Translations under genes and position numbers: made by a program | DNA from: Prauserella aidingensis | Lineage (GTDB): Bacteria; Actinomycetota; Actinomycetes; Mycobacteriales; Pseudonocardiaceae | Direction of reading: 5' to 3' | Assembly (NCBI RefSeq): GCF_024171865.1 | Contig: NZ_JAMTCN010000009.1 | Span: 86,417-150,416, forward strand | DNA length: 64,000 nt | The notes under the pieces: model-generated | Told to the model about the DNA's origin: nothing | Databases searched by the model: none | Seen by the model: only the letters and a program-made list of their open reading frames with translations | Shown here: piece after piece, positions 16,453-26,569 of the stretch | Position numbering within the stretch: position 1 is the stretch's first letter | Layout: the number at the start of each line of letters is the position of its first letter

Positions 16453-17877
16453 GTGTCCACTACTGCCGACGATGTCCTGCGTCTCATCGCTGACGAGGAT
16501 GTGCAATTCATCGATGTGAGGTTCTGCGACCTTCCCGGGATCATGCAGCACTTCACCGTCCCCGCCAAGGCGTTCGACGCGGACGCGTTCGAAGAGGGTC
16601 TGGCCTTCGACGGCTCCTCGGTTCGAGGCTTCCAGTCGATCCACGAGTCGGACATGCTGCTGCTGCCCGATCCGGCAACGGCGAAGATCGACCCGTTCCG
16701 GCAGGCCAAGACGCTGTCGATGAACTTCTTCGTGCACGACCCGTTCACGCGCGAGCCCTACAGCCGCGACCCGCGCAACATCGCGCGCAAGGCGGAGCAG
16801 TACATCTCCGAGTCCGGCGTCGCCGACACCGTGTTCTTCGGCCCGGAGGCCGAGTTCTACGTGTTCGACGACGTGCGTTTCGACTCGTCCGAGAACTCCA
16901 CGTTCCACGAGATCGACTCCGTCGAGGGCTGGTGGAACACGGGCCGCAAGGAAGAGGGCGGCAACAAGGGTTACAAGACCAAGTTCAAGGGCGGCTACTT
17001 CCCGGTGCCGCCGGTCGACCACTACGCCGACCTGCGTGACGAGATCTCCCAGCACCTGATGGGCTCGGGCTTCGACCTCGAGCGTGCCCACCACGAGGTC
17101 GGCACCGCGGGTCAGGCCGAGATCAACTACAAGTTCAACACGATGCTGCACGCCGCCGACGACCTGCAGCTGTTCAAGTACATCGTGAAGAACACGGCGT
17201 TCGAGAACGGCAAGACCGCCACGTTCATGCCGAAGCCGCTGTTCGGCGACAACGGGTCGGGCATGCACTGCCACCAGTCGCTGTGGAAGGACGGCCAGCC
17301 GCTGTTCTACGACGAGTCCGGTTACGCCGGCCTGTCGGACACGGCCCGCCACTACATCGGCGGCATCCTGGCCCACGCGCCGAGCCTGCTGGCCTTCACC
17401 AACCCGACGGTGAACTCGTACCACCGGCTCGTGCCGGGCTTCGAGGCGCCGGTCAGCCTGGTGTACTCGCAGCGCAACCGTTCCGCGTGTGTCCGCATCC
17501 CGATCACGGGCAACAACGCCAAGGCCAAGCGCATCGAGTTCCGCTGCCCCGACTCGTCCGGCAACCCGTACCTGGCGTTCGCCGCGATGATGATGGCCGG
17601 TCTGGACGGCATCAAGAACAAGATCGAGCCGCCGGAGCCGATCGACAAGGACCTGTACGAGCTTCCGCCTGAGGACGCGAAGGACGTCAAGCAGGTCCCG
17701 GCCGACCTCGACACCGTGCTCACCGCCCTCGAGGCCGACCACGACTACCTGCTCGAGGGTGGCGTGTTCACCCCCGACGTCATCGAGAAGTGGATCGCGT
17801 TCAAGCGCGAGGAAGAGATCGACCCGCTGCGGCTGCGTCCGCACCCGTACGAGTTCGCTCTCTACTACGACGTGTGA
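16453..17877 (+). CDS. glnA: Type I glutamine synthetase
   Basis: A 474-residue type I-beta glutamine synthetase, catalysing ATP-dependent formation of glutamine from glutamate and ammonium in the cytoplasm. Visible signatures include [36 protein letters not shown], and [16 protein letters not shown], and the adenylylation-site tyrosine in DLYELPPED near residue 400. The presence of this tyrosine and of glnE 0.7 kb downstream means its activity is controlled by reversible adenylylation. The GTG at 16453 has AAGGAG nine bases upstream and gives the standard family length. Transcription is probably controlled by GlnR through the operator upstream. Confidence 0.97.
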   Translation: MSTTADDVLRLIADEDVQFIDVRFCDLPGIMQHFTVPAKAFDADAFEEGLAFDGSSVRGFQSIHESDMLLLPDPATAKIDPFRQAKTLSMNFFVHDPFTREPYSRDPRNIARKAEQYISESGVADTVFFGPEAEFYVFDDVRFDSSENSTFHEIDSVEGWWNTGRKEEGGNKGYKTKFKGGYFPVPPVDHYADLRDEISQHLMGSGFDLERAHHEVGTAGQAEINYKFNTMLHAADDLQLFKYIVKNTAFENGKTATFMPKPLFGDNGSGMHCHQSLWKDGQPLFYDESGYAGLSDTARHYIGGILAHAPSLLAFTNPTVNSYHRLVPGFEAPVSLVYSQRNRSACVRIPITGNNAKAKRIEFRCPDSSGNPYLAFAAMMMAGLDGIKNKIEPPEPIDKDLYELPPEDAKDVKQVPADLDTVLTALEADHDYLLEGGVFTPDVIEKWIAFKREEEIDPLRLRPHPYEFALYYDV

Positions 17878-17908
17878 TCGTCAGCGCGTAGGCCACCACC
17901 TGCGACAA

Positions 17909-17949
17909 CGGCCGGCGGCGGGAGCTCCAGGAGCTCCCACCGCCGGCCG
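17909..17949. terminator. Long hairpin after glnA
   Basis: A nearly perfect 20-base inverted repeat (17909-17928 with 17930-17949, one mismatch) lies 32 bases after the glnA stop, between convergent genes. Confidence 0.8.
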
Positions 17950-18057
17950 TTCGCATGCCCGCGGCGTGTCCACGCCCGCGGCGGGCATGCAGCGGGACCC
18001 GACATGAAAGAACGCCGACGCGAGCAGCGCTCACGTCGGCGTTCGGAAGGTTGTCGG

Positions 18058-18519
18058 TCAGGTGCCGCGCAGCAGGTCCAGGTCGACGCCCGCGTCGCGG
18101 ATGCGCTCCATCGGACCGGGCACGAGCTTGCGCTTCTCCAGGTCCATCAGGCCGAGGGTGGATTCGATCTCCGCGGAGACGGTGCCGTCGAGTTTGGTGA
18201 TCACGTTGTCCATCCAGAAGACCTTCTTCTCGTCCTCGAACCGGGACACGCACGACACCGTGGCCTCGTCGCCCCAGCGCATCTCCCGGCGGAACCGGAT
18301 GTGCGATTCCAACATCACGATGCCGATGCCCTGCTTGATGAGCCCCTCGGTGACGCCTGCGGCGACCGCGAGCTCGGTACGCGCGATCTCGCCGTACTGG
18401 TGGTACACCGCATGGTTCAGGTGGCCGTTCGGGTCCAGCTCGTACGTACGGACCTTGACCTGGATCGAGAAGGGTTCACGCTCAGTCACGGGTGCCACCG
18501 TAAACTCCGCGGGCGGCAC
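18058..18519 (-). CDS. Acyl-CoA thioesterase, 4HBT hotdog family
   Basis: A 153-residue single-domain hotdog-fold thioesterase of the 4-hydroxybenzoyl-CoA thioesterase/YbgC type. The signature around the catalytic Asp is TYELDPNGHLNHAVYHQYGEIAR near residue 28. The substrate is unknown. It is convergent with glnA and 40 bases downstream of glnE on the same strand, so it may share the glnE transcript. An in-frame GTG about 11 codons inside (VTEREPF) could be the true start. Confidence 0.88.
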   Translation of the reverse strand: MPPAEFTVAPVTEREPFSIQVKVRTYELDPNGHLNHAVYHQYGEIARTELAVAAGVTEGLIKQGIGIVMLESHIRFRREMRWGDEATVSCVSRFEDEKKVFWMDNVITKLDGTVSAEIESTLGLMDLEKRKLVPGPMERIRDAGVDLDLLRGT

Positions 18520-18558
18520 CGGTCCGCCGAAGGTGAGCAGCCGCTCACTACGCGGCCG

Positions 18559-21525
18559 TCACTGCTCGTAGAACAGCCGCTCCACAACGGCGTGCGCCTG
18601 CCGGGTGGTCTTGCGGTAGGTGTCGAGGAACTCCCCCGCGTCGTCGTCCACGCCGTACCCGAACACGCTCGCCACGGCCGTCAGCTCCCGCCCCGACGTC
18701 GGCAACTGGTCGACGGCCTTGCCGCGGACCAACATCGCCGCGTTGCGTGCCCGCGTCGCCAGCGACCACGCCTCACGCAGCGCATCGACGTCCTCACGGG
18801 CGGCCAGGCCGGCCTCGGCCATCGCTTCGAGCGCCTCAGGGGTCGACGTGGTGCGCAGCTCCGGCACCTCGTGGGCGCGGCGCAACTGCGCCAGCTGCAC
18901 GGTCCATTCGACGTCGGCGAGGCCGCCACGGCCGAGCTTCGTGTGCATCGACGGGTCCGCGCCGCGCGGCATGCGCTCGGTGTCGACTCGCGCCTTGATG
19001 CGCCGCACCTCCCGCAGTTTCGCCGCGTCGAGTCCGCCCTCCGGATACCGGAACGGATCGACGGCGGCGATGAACCGATCTCCGAGGTCGGTGTCTCCCG
19101 CGAGGAACCGGGCCCGCAGCAGTGCCTGCGCCTCCCACACCTCGCCCCAGCGTTCGTAGTACGCGCGGTACGACTCGAACGTCCGCACGAGCGGGCCGCT
19201 GCGCCCTTCCGGACGGAGGTTCGCGTCCACCTCCAACGCCGGGTCCTGCGTCGGTGCGCCGAGCATCTTCCGCACCGTTTCGGCGACGGTCGTGGCGAAC
19301 TTGAGGGCCTGCTCGTCGGTGGCCTCGGAGGTGCGCTCGCACACGAACAGCACGTCGGCGTCCGAGCCGTAGCCGAGTTCGCTGCCGCCGAGCCTGCCCA
19401 TGCCGATCACGGCGATCCGCGCGGGCACACTGCCCACCTGGGCCTGCTGGTACCGCGTCGCCGCTTCGAGGGCGGACTGCAACACCGCCGCCCACACCGA
19501 CGACAGCGCGTCGCACACCGCGGGCACGTCGAGCAGGCCAAGGACATCGGCGCACGCGACCCGCAACATCTCGTGCCTGCGCAGCGACCGCGCCGTCGCG
19601 ACGGCCGCCTCCAGGCCCGGCTGCCGGCGTGCCGCCGCCCGCAGCGACGTCGCCGTCTCGGCGGGCGGGCGGCCACGCAGCCGTTCGGCGTCGCCGAGCA
19701 TGTGCAGCACCTCCGGCGCCCGCACCAGCAGGTCCGGCACCAGCCGTGACGTGCCGAGCAACGTCGCCAGGTTCTCGACGACGGCCGCTTCGTCCCGCAG
19801 CACGCGCAGGTACCACGGGGTGTCGGCCAGTTCCTCGGACACGCGGCGGTACGCGAGGAGCCCGCCGTCCGGTTCCGGCGTGTCGGCGAGCAGGTCCAGC
19901 AGCACCGGCAGCAACGTCTGCTGGATGGCCGCGCGCCTGCTCACACCGTTGGTCAGGGCCCGGATGTGCTGCAGCGCGCCTTCCGGGGATGCGAATCCGA
20001 GGGCGGTGAGCCGCTGTTGCGCCTGTTTCGCCGTCAGCCGCAGCGCAGCGCTGGGTACGCGTGCGACGGAGTCCAGCAACGGCCGGTAGAACAGCTTCTC
20101 GTGCAGCCGGCGGACGCGCCGGACGTGCTTGCGGAAGGCCGTGTCGAGCTCCTCGGATCGGGTCCGTGCCCCCGAGGAGCGGATGCCGGCGGCCCTGGCC
20201 AGCCAGCGCAACGCGGTGGTGTCGTCCGGCTCCGGGTACAGGTGGGTGCGGCGCAGCGCGCGGAGCTGCAGCCGGTGTTCGAGTACGCGGAGGAACTCGT
20301 ACGACTCGGCCATCTCCTCGGCGTCGGTCCTCGCGACGTAGCCGCCGGTGCCGAGCGCCGCCAACGCGTCGAGGGTCGAGGCCGACCGCAGTTCGTGGTC
20401 GATCCGCCCGTGCACCAGTTGCAGCAGCTGCACCGCGAACTCGACGTCGCGCAGCCCGCCGCGGCCGAGCTTCAGCTCCCGATCGGCGATCTCCGCGGGG
20501 ATGTGTCTCTCGACGCGGCGGCGCATGTGCTGCACGTCGGCGACGAAGTTGTCCCGTTCCGCCGCGGACCACACCATCGGCGCGACGAGTTCGGCGTACC
20601 GGCGGCCCAGGTCGGCGTCGCCTGCCGCGGGGCGGGCCTTGAGCAGAGCCTGGAACTCCCACGTGCGTGCCCACTTCTTGTAGTACGCCTCGTGGCCTTC
20701 GAGGGTGCGTACCAGCGCGCCGGCTTTGCCCTCGGGGCGGAGCGCCGCGTCGACCTCGAAGCACGCCTTACCGACGACGCGCATCATCGTCGTCGCCAGC
20801 CGGGTGCCGACCTGCAGGTCCCCGTCGCCGACGAACACGACGTCGACGTCGCTGACGTAGTTGAGTTCGCGCCCGCCGCATTTACCCATGGCGATCACGG
20901 CGAGGGTGGCGTCGGCGGAGCCGCGGGTCTCGTGTTCGGCCACGGTCAGCCCTGCCTGCAACGCGGCGTCGGCGGCGGCCGTGAGCGCGTGGGTGGTGTC
21001 GGCGAACGTCGCCGCCTCGACCTGTGTGTCGACCAGGTGGCCGAGGTCCGCCGCCGCGATCTCCAGGACGAGGCCCCGGTAGGCCCTGCGGAGTGCCTGT
21101 TCGGCATCGCCACCGGCCAGCACGTCGCCGTCGACGTGGACCGCGGCCTGCAGGGTCGCCGCGTACTCGGCTGCCGGTGTGGGCGTGTCGAGCCGTCGCC
21201 ACGCGTCCGGTGCGCCGACGAGGTAGTCACCCAGCGCCGTCGACGAGCCCACGACGCCGAGCAGCTTTCCGCGTACGACCGGGTCGGTGCGCAGCGCAGC
21301 GTCGAGGTCCGGCCACCCGTCGCGGTCGGCGTCCCGGATCCGGTCGATGGTGCGCAGCGCCAGATCCGGGTCCGGCGCGTGGGCGAACGCGGCCAGGAGC
21401 GGTTCCGCGCCCGCGTCCGGTCCTGCGTCGGTCCACCAGCCCGCGGCGCGCAACTCGTCGGCGGCGTGGTCGGACGTGAAGCCGAATCTGGCCGTCGAGG
21501 CCGCTGGGCGAACGCTGTCTACCAT
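18559..21525 (-). CDS. glnE: Bifunctional glutamine-synthetase adenylyltransferase/adenylyl-removing enzyme
   Basis: A 988-residue protein with two tandem nucleotidyltransferase modules, each followed by a helical GlnD-PII-uridylyltransferase-like domain. The N-terminal (adenylyl-removing) site reads MGKCGGRELNYVSDVDVVFV near residue 210 and the C-terminal (adenylylating) site reads MGRLGGSELGYGSDADVLFV near residue 710; both keep the DxD metal-binding aspartates. It modifies the tyrosine of type I glutamine synthetase, encoded here 0.7 kb away. The length is typical for actinobacterial GlnE. The start is ATG 21525. Confidence 0.96.
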   Translation of the reverse strand: MVDSVRPAASTARFGFTSDHAADELRAAGWWTDAGPDAGAEPLLAAFAHAPDPDLALRTIDRIRDADRDGWPDLDAALRTDPVVRGKLLGVVGSSTALGDYLVGAPDAWRRLDTPTPAAEYAATLQAAVHVDGDVLAGGDAEQALRRAYRGLVLEIAAADLGHLVDTQVEAATFADTTHALTAAADAALQAGLTVAEHETRGSADATLAVIAMGKCGGRELNYVSDVDVVFVGDGDLQVGTRLATTMMRVVGKACFEVDAALRPEGKAGALVRTLEGHEAYYKKWARTWEFQALLKARPAAGDADLGRRYAELVAPMVWSAAERDNFVADVQHMRRRVERHIPAEIADRELKLGRGGLRDVEFAVQLLQLVHGRIDHELRSASTLDALAALGTGGYVARTDAEEMAESYEFLRVLEHRLQLRALRRTHLYPEPDDTTALRWLARAAGIRSSGARTRSEELDTAFRKHVRRVRRLHEKLFYRPLLDSVARVPSAALRLTAKQAQQRLTALGFASPEGALQHIRALTNGVSRRAAIQQTLLPVLLDLLADTPEPDGGLLAYRRVSEELADTPWYLRVLRDEAAVVENLATLLGTSRLVPDLLVRAPEVLHMLGDAERLRGRPPAETATSLRAAARRQPGLEAAVATARSLRRHEMLRVACADVLGLLDVPAVCDALSSVWAAVLQSALEAATRYQQAQVGSVPARIAVIGMGRLGGSELGYGSDADVLFVCERTSEATDEQALKFATTVAETVRKMLGAPTQDPALEVDANLRPEGRSGPLVRTFESYRAYYERWGEVWEAQALLRARFLAGDTDLGDRFIAAVDPFRYPEGGLDAAKLREVRRIKARVDTERMPRGADPSMHTKLGRGGLADVEWTVQLAQLRRAHEVPELRTTSTPEALEAMAEAGLAAREDVDALREAWSLATRARNAAMLVRGKAVDQLPTSGRELTAVASVFGYGVDDDAGEFLDTYRKTTRQAHAVVERLFYEQ

Positions 21526-21569
21526 CGGCTCCTACCGTAGTCCCACCGCCGGGAACACGGTTGGTGCAA

Positions 21570-22322
21570 TCAGGCCAGTGGGAGTCCCCGCCGCGGGTCG
21601 TCCGCGGGCCGCAGCGTGCCTGCGGCCAGGTCCACGAACCGGTGAGCGAACGGCCGCCACGTTTCGGCGATGTCGGCGTGCATGCGGTCGACGGTGTCGA
21701 CGTCGAACGCCCCGGGTTTCGCCACGCCCGCCACGTCGGGAGAGCGCGCCACCCAGGTGTCCACGATGTCGCGGGTGGTTTCGATGTGGAACTGCAGCCC
21801 GTAGCCGCGTTTGCCGACGCGGAACGCCTGGTGGGGGTACAGCGGCGTCGACGCCAACAGGGTCGCGCCTCCCGGCAGCATCTCGATCGAGTCCCGGTGG
21901 AACTCGAGGACGTCCGGCATCAGCGGCAGCTCGGCGAAAAGAGGATCGGTCCACGCCGCGTCCTTCTTCGACACGAGTTTCGGCCCGGCTTCCGGCCCCT
22001 GCGGGCCCGGGTTGACGACACCGCCTGTCGCTGCGGCGAGCAGTTGCCCGCCGAGGCACACGCCGAGCGTGGCGACACCGTTGCCCACCGAGGTGCTCAG
22101 CAGCCGGCGGACGTCCGCGAGCCAGGGATACGTGTCGTCGGCCAGCGCGTTCATGCCGCCCCCGAGGCAGACGACCCCGTCGTAGCCGTCGGCCGTGACC
22201 GGCACGTCGTCGGTGCCTCCGAGCCGGGTGTCGAGTTCGGCGCCCGCCTCTTGGAGCCATTCGCCGAGGGTGCCGGCCGGAACCGCGTCGTCGGGCTGGA
22301 CCACCAGGATGCGTGTGCTCAC
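21570..22322 (-). CDS. Class I glutamine amidotransferase-like protein
   Basis: A 250-residue stand-alone class I (GMP-synthase-type) glutamine amidotransferase. The nucleophile cysteine is in TLGVCLGGQLLAAA near residue 88, and the catalytic His-Glu is in YGLQFHIETTRD near residue 177. Such proteins hydrolyse glutamine or gamma-glutamyl compounds; the partner or substrate is not evident from the context. It lies upstream of glnE on the same strand, 44 bases apart, consistent with a nitrogen-metabolism group. It is the last core gene before the noncoding region that precedes the peptide cluster. Confidence 0.88.
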   Translation of the reverse strand: MSTRILVVQPDDAVPAGTLGEWLQEAGAELDTRLGGTDDVPVTADGYDGVVCLGGGMNALADDTYPWLADVRRLLSTSVGNGVATLGVCLGGQLLAAATGGVVNPGPQGPEAGPKLVSKKDAAWTDPLFAELPLMPDVLEFHRDSIEMLPGGATLLASTPLYPHQAFRVGKRGYGLQFHIETTRDIVDTWVARSPDVAGVAKPGAFDVDTVDRMHADIAETWRPFAHRFVDLAAGTLRPADDPRRGLPLA

Positions 22323-23833
22323 GCCGTCAGCCTAGTCCTTCCGCCACGGGCCGCGATGACCGTGGTTACGCAGGAACCTACTCGTCGGTTGGTCGGAGCC
22401 CGTTGCCACGCAGCCGTGAGGACGGACTGCAGGACGGGGCGCCGAGAGTCATCTGCGCATCGGTGCCGGCTCCGACCTTCGAAGGATCACGGCTCCGACT
22501 TTCGGATGGTTTTGCCGGAGAGTCCGCACGGGTTGACCAGCTCCGGACACCTCGGGGAGCACAACCGGACGACAGTCCACGTTCTACAGTCCGTTATGGA
22601 CAGCTGATCTATCTGTGACATCAGACCCCAAAAGGGCCAATACCAACATCGCTCCGACTGCTCTGTTCGGCGCAAACCCCCATCCACCGCAAACGGATTC
22701 GGCAAAAAAATGCGAGCATGGGCCCAGCGGAAACGAAGGGTCATCCTCATGACACACGGTCCGTCGTTGGTATAGCATCCACAATCGTCACAAACACTGC
22801 CGTGCGGCACTCATGTGCACGGCCGATTTGAAGTTGTCGGCCGAACGGACTAATCGTGCCCGCGGCGAGCATGGCGAACCTGGGGGTTCCTTGTCCATTT
22901 CATCACCCTCAATTGGCGAACCGTTGTTCGCTGCTTCACCCGGAGTTGAGGTGAAACAGAATCTGTCAGATGGCAGCGCAAAAACAATTTTTGCCGGCGC
23001 CGGCATGCCGGCGCCGTCGGACGCCGCCGATACCATCGGCATGGACCGATCCACGCGGATAGCGAGCCTTCCCAAAGGCGTCACCACAGGCGAGCGCGGG
23101 ACCTGCGCGACACACCCCCGCGACGACCGGAGTCCCGGACTCCCCTTCGACCTCTCGGCATCCTCGACAGCCAGCACCTCGACCGGTTTCGAGACCGCCG
23201 CGGGACACGAACTGGCCATCCGGGGTCGCCCCCGCGACCCCGACCACCTCCCCCGGGACCTGTGCGAAGCGCCGACGGGCACGCCGTCCGCATCCCCGAG
23301 CAGGCCGCGGCCGCTTTCCCTGCCGAATCCCCGCGACATTCCGGGTGGAACTTCCACGCACAATCATGCGTCAAAGCTCGGGGGAGCGTTCGAGCTCGAC
23401 GCTCCTTCTCCGAATTATCGAGACGCGGTGACAACACAACGAGGGCCGTGAATAGTTTTCCCAACGAGGGACCCGGCGCGATGTCGGGCCAGGAGACAAA
23501 TTACCGGCAGTTCCGAAAGAGGACTGCCCCATGGCAGGCACCCACAACTCACCCCAGGTCCAACGTCCTTGTTTGGTCACGCCTGAAACCACATAACAAC
23601 CGGCATGGCCGCGGGGGTCTGATTGGCCCGCCTTGATTAATTCCGCAGATACTCCGGTGCACCTCCACGTGTCCACACCACGACAACTCGTTGATGCTCG
23701 GCTCCTCCCTGCAAGGTTTTACGCACCGTCGACGACAGCGACGACGGGCGCAACAGCTGCGATGCCCCCGCCGCCTGCGCACCCGTGATCTCTCCCCGAA
23801 ACCGTTCCCGAACCCCGAACAGGAACCCGAACC
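22323..23833. other. 1.5-kb region without a supportable gene, upstream of the NRPS operon
   Basis: Several open frames exist on both strands, but their products are Pro/Ser/Arg-rich, have no recognisable domain and lack ribosome binding sites, so I annotate none. GC is visibly lower than in neighbouring genes between about 22560 and 22990, with A-runs near 22705 and 22980. It contains a perfect 22-base palindrome (22995-23016). The region must hold the promoter of the rightward operon and perhaps its operators; it may also contain remnants of a decayed gene. Confidence 0.6.
22995..23016. repeat. Perfect 22-base GC palindrome flanked by A/T tracts
   Basis: The sequence is identical to its reverse complement, centred on CATG at 23004-23007, and is preceded by an A/T-rich stretch (22980-22992). 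It could be a dimeric-regulator site or a terminator for leftward transcripts; no adjacent gene settles which. Confidence 0.5.
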
Positions 23834-26569
23834 ATGCTTGTGAACGTATCCGGCGAGCTGCTCCCCACCAGTGACGTCGTCCGGGACTGGCGAAATACGG
23901 TGAGGCTCCTGCAGGACCGCGGCCTCTCCGAAGGCGAACGAGTGGCCTTGTCCGCGGACAACAGCGGCGACCTCGCCGTCACCCTGATCGCGCTCATGGA
24001 GCTGGGCGTCTCGATCGCACTGATCGACCGTGGGCTCGCCCAGGCAGAGTGCGCAGACCTCGTGAGTGAATCCGGTGCGGACTGGTTCATCTCCGATCAC
24101 CCCCACCTCGACGGCCCCTTCGACCGAGTCGAGGCCAACTGGCTCAACCTGGACACCCTCGCGGCCGAGCGTTCGGTGTACGGCGATGCGGACCACGGCG
24201 AGGCCGCCGAACGACCGGAGTACGGCTTCCCGCGCTGGGCCGAACGACAGGACGGCCTGATCGTGTGGACCTCCGGCAGTAGCGGCCGCCCGAAGGGCGT
24301 GGTCCGCACGGGGGCATCGGTGCTGCGCAATATCGACGCAACTCAGGCTCGAATGGGATACGACGAGCGGGACGTCCTGCTGCCGCTGCTTCCGTTCACG
24401 CATCAGTACGGTCTGTCCCTGCTGATGTTGTGGTGGAAGGCCGGATGCACGCTCGCCGTCGTCCCCAGCAAACGCATCGACCATGCACTCGACACGATCA
24501 AGCGGCATCGGGTGACCGTGGTCGACACGGTTCCCGCCTCATACGAGCTGATGCTGCGGCTGATCAACTCACGCAGACTGCCGAAAAATGACATCGCCTC
24601 AGTGCGCATGTGGTGTGTCGGAGGCGAACCACTTCGCGACAGTCTGCGCACGCGGTTCGCAGAGCAGATCGGCTCACCCCTGCTCGACGGTTACGGCAGC
24701 AGCGAGGCAGGCAACATCGCACTCGCCGGCCCCGATGCCCCCGCGCATTGCGGACCTCCACTGGACGGTGTCGCGGTGGAGATCCGCGACCACTCGGGGC
24801 ATCCCGTCGACCCCGGTGAGATCGGCGAAGTGGTCGTGCACACACCGGATCTCATGCACGGGGTGCTCGAGCTCGACGGCGACATCCGGCCGGCGGACGC
24901 GTCCCCACTGCACACGGAGGACATCGGATTCGTCGACGAGCACGGAAATCTCTGTGTTCTGGGGAGGAAGAACGCCGTGCACCGGTTCGGGCACACCCTG
25001 TACCCGGACGCCATTGCGGCCAAGGCGGCCGCCGCAGGCGTTCCGGTCTCCGTGGTGCCGGTGGAGGACGCGAACGAATCCGCACAGTTGGTATTCCTTG
25101 TCGAGGACCCGGGGCGCCGTACATCCGCGCACTGGAGACGGGCGCTGTCTGTCGTCCTGGCCGAACACGAGCGGCCCGATCGCATCGTCGTACTCGACGA
25201 GTTCCAGCAACTGGGCAACGGTAAGGTCGACCGGCGCACGATGCATCAGATCGCGGCCTCGGCCGTCGCGATGGACGGGGTCAAGGGAGTCATCCCGGTC
25301 AAGCGGGACCCGGCGGGCGCCTCCGAAACGGCGAGGCCCTCGGTCATTCCCTTTCCCGACCGGCTCGAGAACCTGGACGCCGTGGCCGGAGCTCTGCGCG
25401 AGCGGCGCGGTGAGCTCCTCGCGGTTCTCACCGAGGTGTGCGACTACAAGACCGCCTACGGCGAGATCGACGCGTCCATCGCCGCTCTCGAAGGTGCGGC
25501 CGCGGAGGTGACCCGGTTCGAGCCGGGTCCAGTGGACCAGATCGCCGTGCTCATGCCGTCGAACATTCCGCTCTACAGCTACGTCCTGTACCTGCTCATC
25601 CCCAGCCTTTACAGCCGCCGAGTCGTCTTCCGCCCATCGCGCCGTATTTCCGACCAGACCCGTAAGCTGCACGAACTCCTGTCGGGATTGCACGGACTTC
25701 CGATCGTGCTCGACGAGAACGACCAGCGTACGTTCATGGCCGAGGAGGGCGCCGCCTCGAACGTACTGGTGTTCACCGGTACCTACGGCAATGCCGAGAA
25801 GATCCGCGCCAAACTCCGTAGCGACCAGTTGCTGCTCTACTTCGGGCAGGGCGTCAATCCGTTCATCGTCGCCGCGGACGCCGACCTGCAGTCGGCAGTG
25901 GACGGCCTTATCAGAGCGCGCATGCTGAACTCGGGGCAGGACTGCTTCGGCCCGGACGTGGTCTACGTCGACGCGGCGGTGGGCGCGCAGTTCTGCAACC
26001 TGTTGTGCCGCCGCGTGGAGAAGTTGCGCTACGGGACTTTCGACGACCCGAACGCCGACTACGGCGCAATGTTCTACCTCGACGCGTTCGACGCCTCGCT
26101 CGAGTTCCTGAGCAAGAACCGGGACTATCTAGCAGTGGGAGGTCAGGCGAACTTCGCGGACAACCATCTGCGTCCTACCGTGCTGATCCAACCCGCCAAC
26201 CAGACCATGAAGCCACCCGAACTGTTCGCGCCGATCTTCAACGTGGTGCCGTTCACCTCGCTGGCCTGGCTTCACGAGGCCGTCATGCACCCGTACTTCG
26301 AGGAGCGGTCCCTGGCTGCCACCGTGTACGGCACACTGCCCGAGACGGTCGAGATGCTCGGGACCAGGCACGTCGTGACCGTGAACGAGACGATCATCGA
26401 CGTGGAGAACGGCAACCTGCCTTTCGGCGGCACCGGTATCCGCGCGAACTACGCTGCCATCGGCAAGAAGCGATATGCACAGCCACTGTTGATCAGTAAG
26501 GCCGTCGCGGACCATCTCACCAAACCCGCCGCCGATTCCGGCGCCGCGACCACAGAGCGGATCGCATGA
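23834..26569 (+). CDS. Acyl-AMP ligase fused to an aldehyde-dehydrogenase-fold reductase domain
   Basis: A 911-residue two-domain protein opening the cluster operon. Residues 1 to about 490 are an adenylate-forming enzyme: P-loop VWTSGSSGRPKG near 143, DGYGSSEAGNI near 285, GRKNAVHRFG near 378 and the C-terminal lysine in GNGKVDRR near 463. Residues ~510-900 belong to the aldehyde dehydrogenase superfamily, with the nucleophile Cys near 704 in LNSGQDCFGPD. The region that normally carries the general-base Glu (LELGG) reads YFGQG, so hydrolytic oxidation is unlikely and acyl transfer or acyl reduction to an aldehyde is more plausible (inference). No carrier-protein (LGGxS) segment lies between the domains. 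It overlaps the next gene by four bases. A GTG two codons downstream is an alternative start. Confidence 0.82.
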   Translation: MLVNVSGELLPTSDVVRDWRNTVRLLQDRGLSEGERVALSADNSGDLAVTLIALMELGVSIALIDRGLAQAECADLVSESGADWFISDHPHLDGPFDRVEANWLNLDTLAAERSVYGDADHGEAAERPEYGFPRWAERQDGLIVWTSGSSGRPKGVVRTGASVLRNIDATQARMGYDERDVLLPLLPFTHQYGLSLLMLWWKAGCTLAVVPSKRIDHALDTIKRHRVTVVDTVPASYELMLRLINSRRLPKNDIASVRMWCVGGEPLRDSLRTRFAEQIGSPLLDGYGSSEAGNIALAGPDAPAHCGPPLDGVAVEIRDHSGHPVDPGEIGEVVVHTPDLMHGVLELDGDIRPADASPLHTEDIGFVDEHGNLCVLGRKNAVHRFGHTLYPDAIAAKAAAAGVPVSVVPVEDANESAQLVFLVEDPGRRTSAHWRRALSVVLAEHERPDRIVVLDEFQQLGNGKVDRRTMHQIAASAVAMDGVKGVIPVKRDPAGASETARPSVIPFPDRLENLDAVAGALRERRGELLAVLTEVCDYKTAYGEIDASIAALEGAAAEVTRFEPGPVDQIAVLMPSNIPLYSYVLYLLIPSLYSRRVVFRPSRRISDQTRKLHELLSGLHGLPIVLDENDQRTFMAEEGAASNVLVFTGTYGNAEKIRAKLRSDQLLLYFGQGVNPFIVAADADLQSAVDGLIRARMLNSGQDCFGPDVVYVDAAVGAQFCNLLCRRVEKLRYGTFDDPNADYGAMFYLDAFDASLEFLSKNRDYLAVGGQANFADNHLRPTVLIQPANQTMKPPELFAPIFNVVPFTSLAWLHEAVMHPYFEERSLAATVYGTLPETVEMLGTRHVVTVNETIIDVENGNLPFGGTGIRANYAAIGKKRYAQPLLISKAVADHLTKPAADSGAATTERIA

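Noticed and set aside
22813..23451. Open frames on both strands in the pre-cluster region (212 and 191 codons)
   Set aside because: Composition rich in Pro, Ser, Arg and Gly without domains, no ribosome binding site, and the two strands overlap; neither can be supported.
23834..26569. A carrier (T/ACP) domain inside the ligase-ALDH fusion
   Set aside because: The linker between the two domains (about residues 465-515) has no LGGxS-type phosphopantetheine motif.
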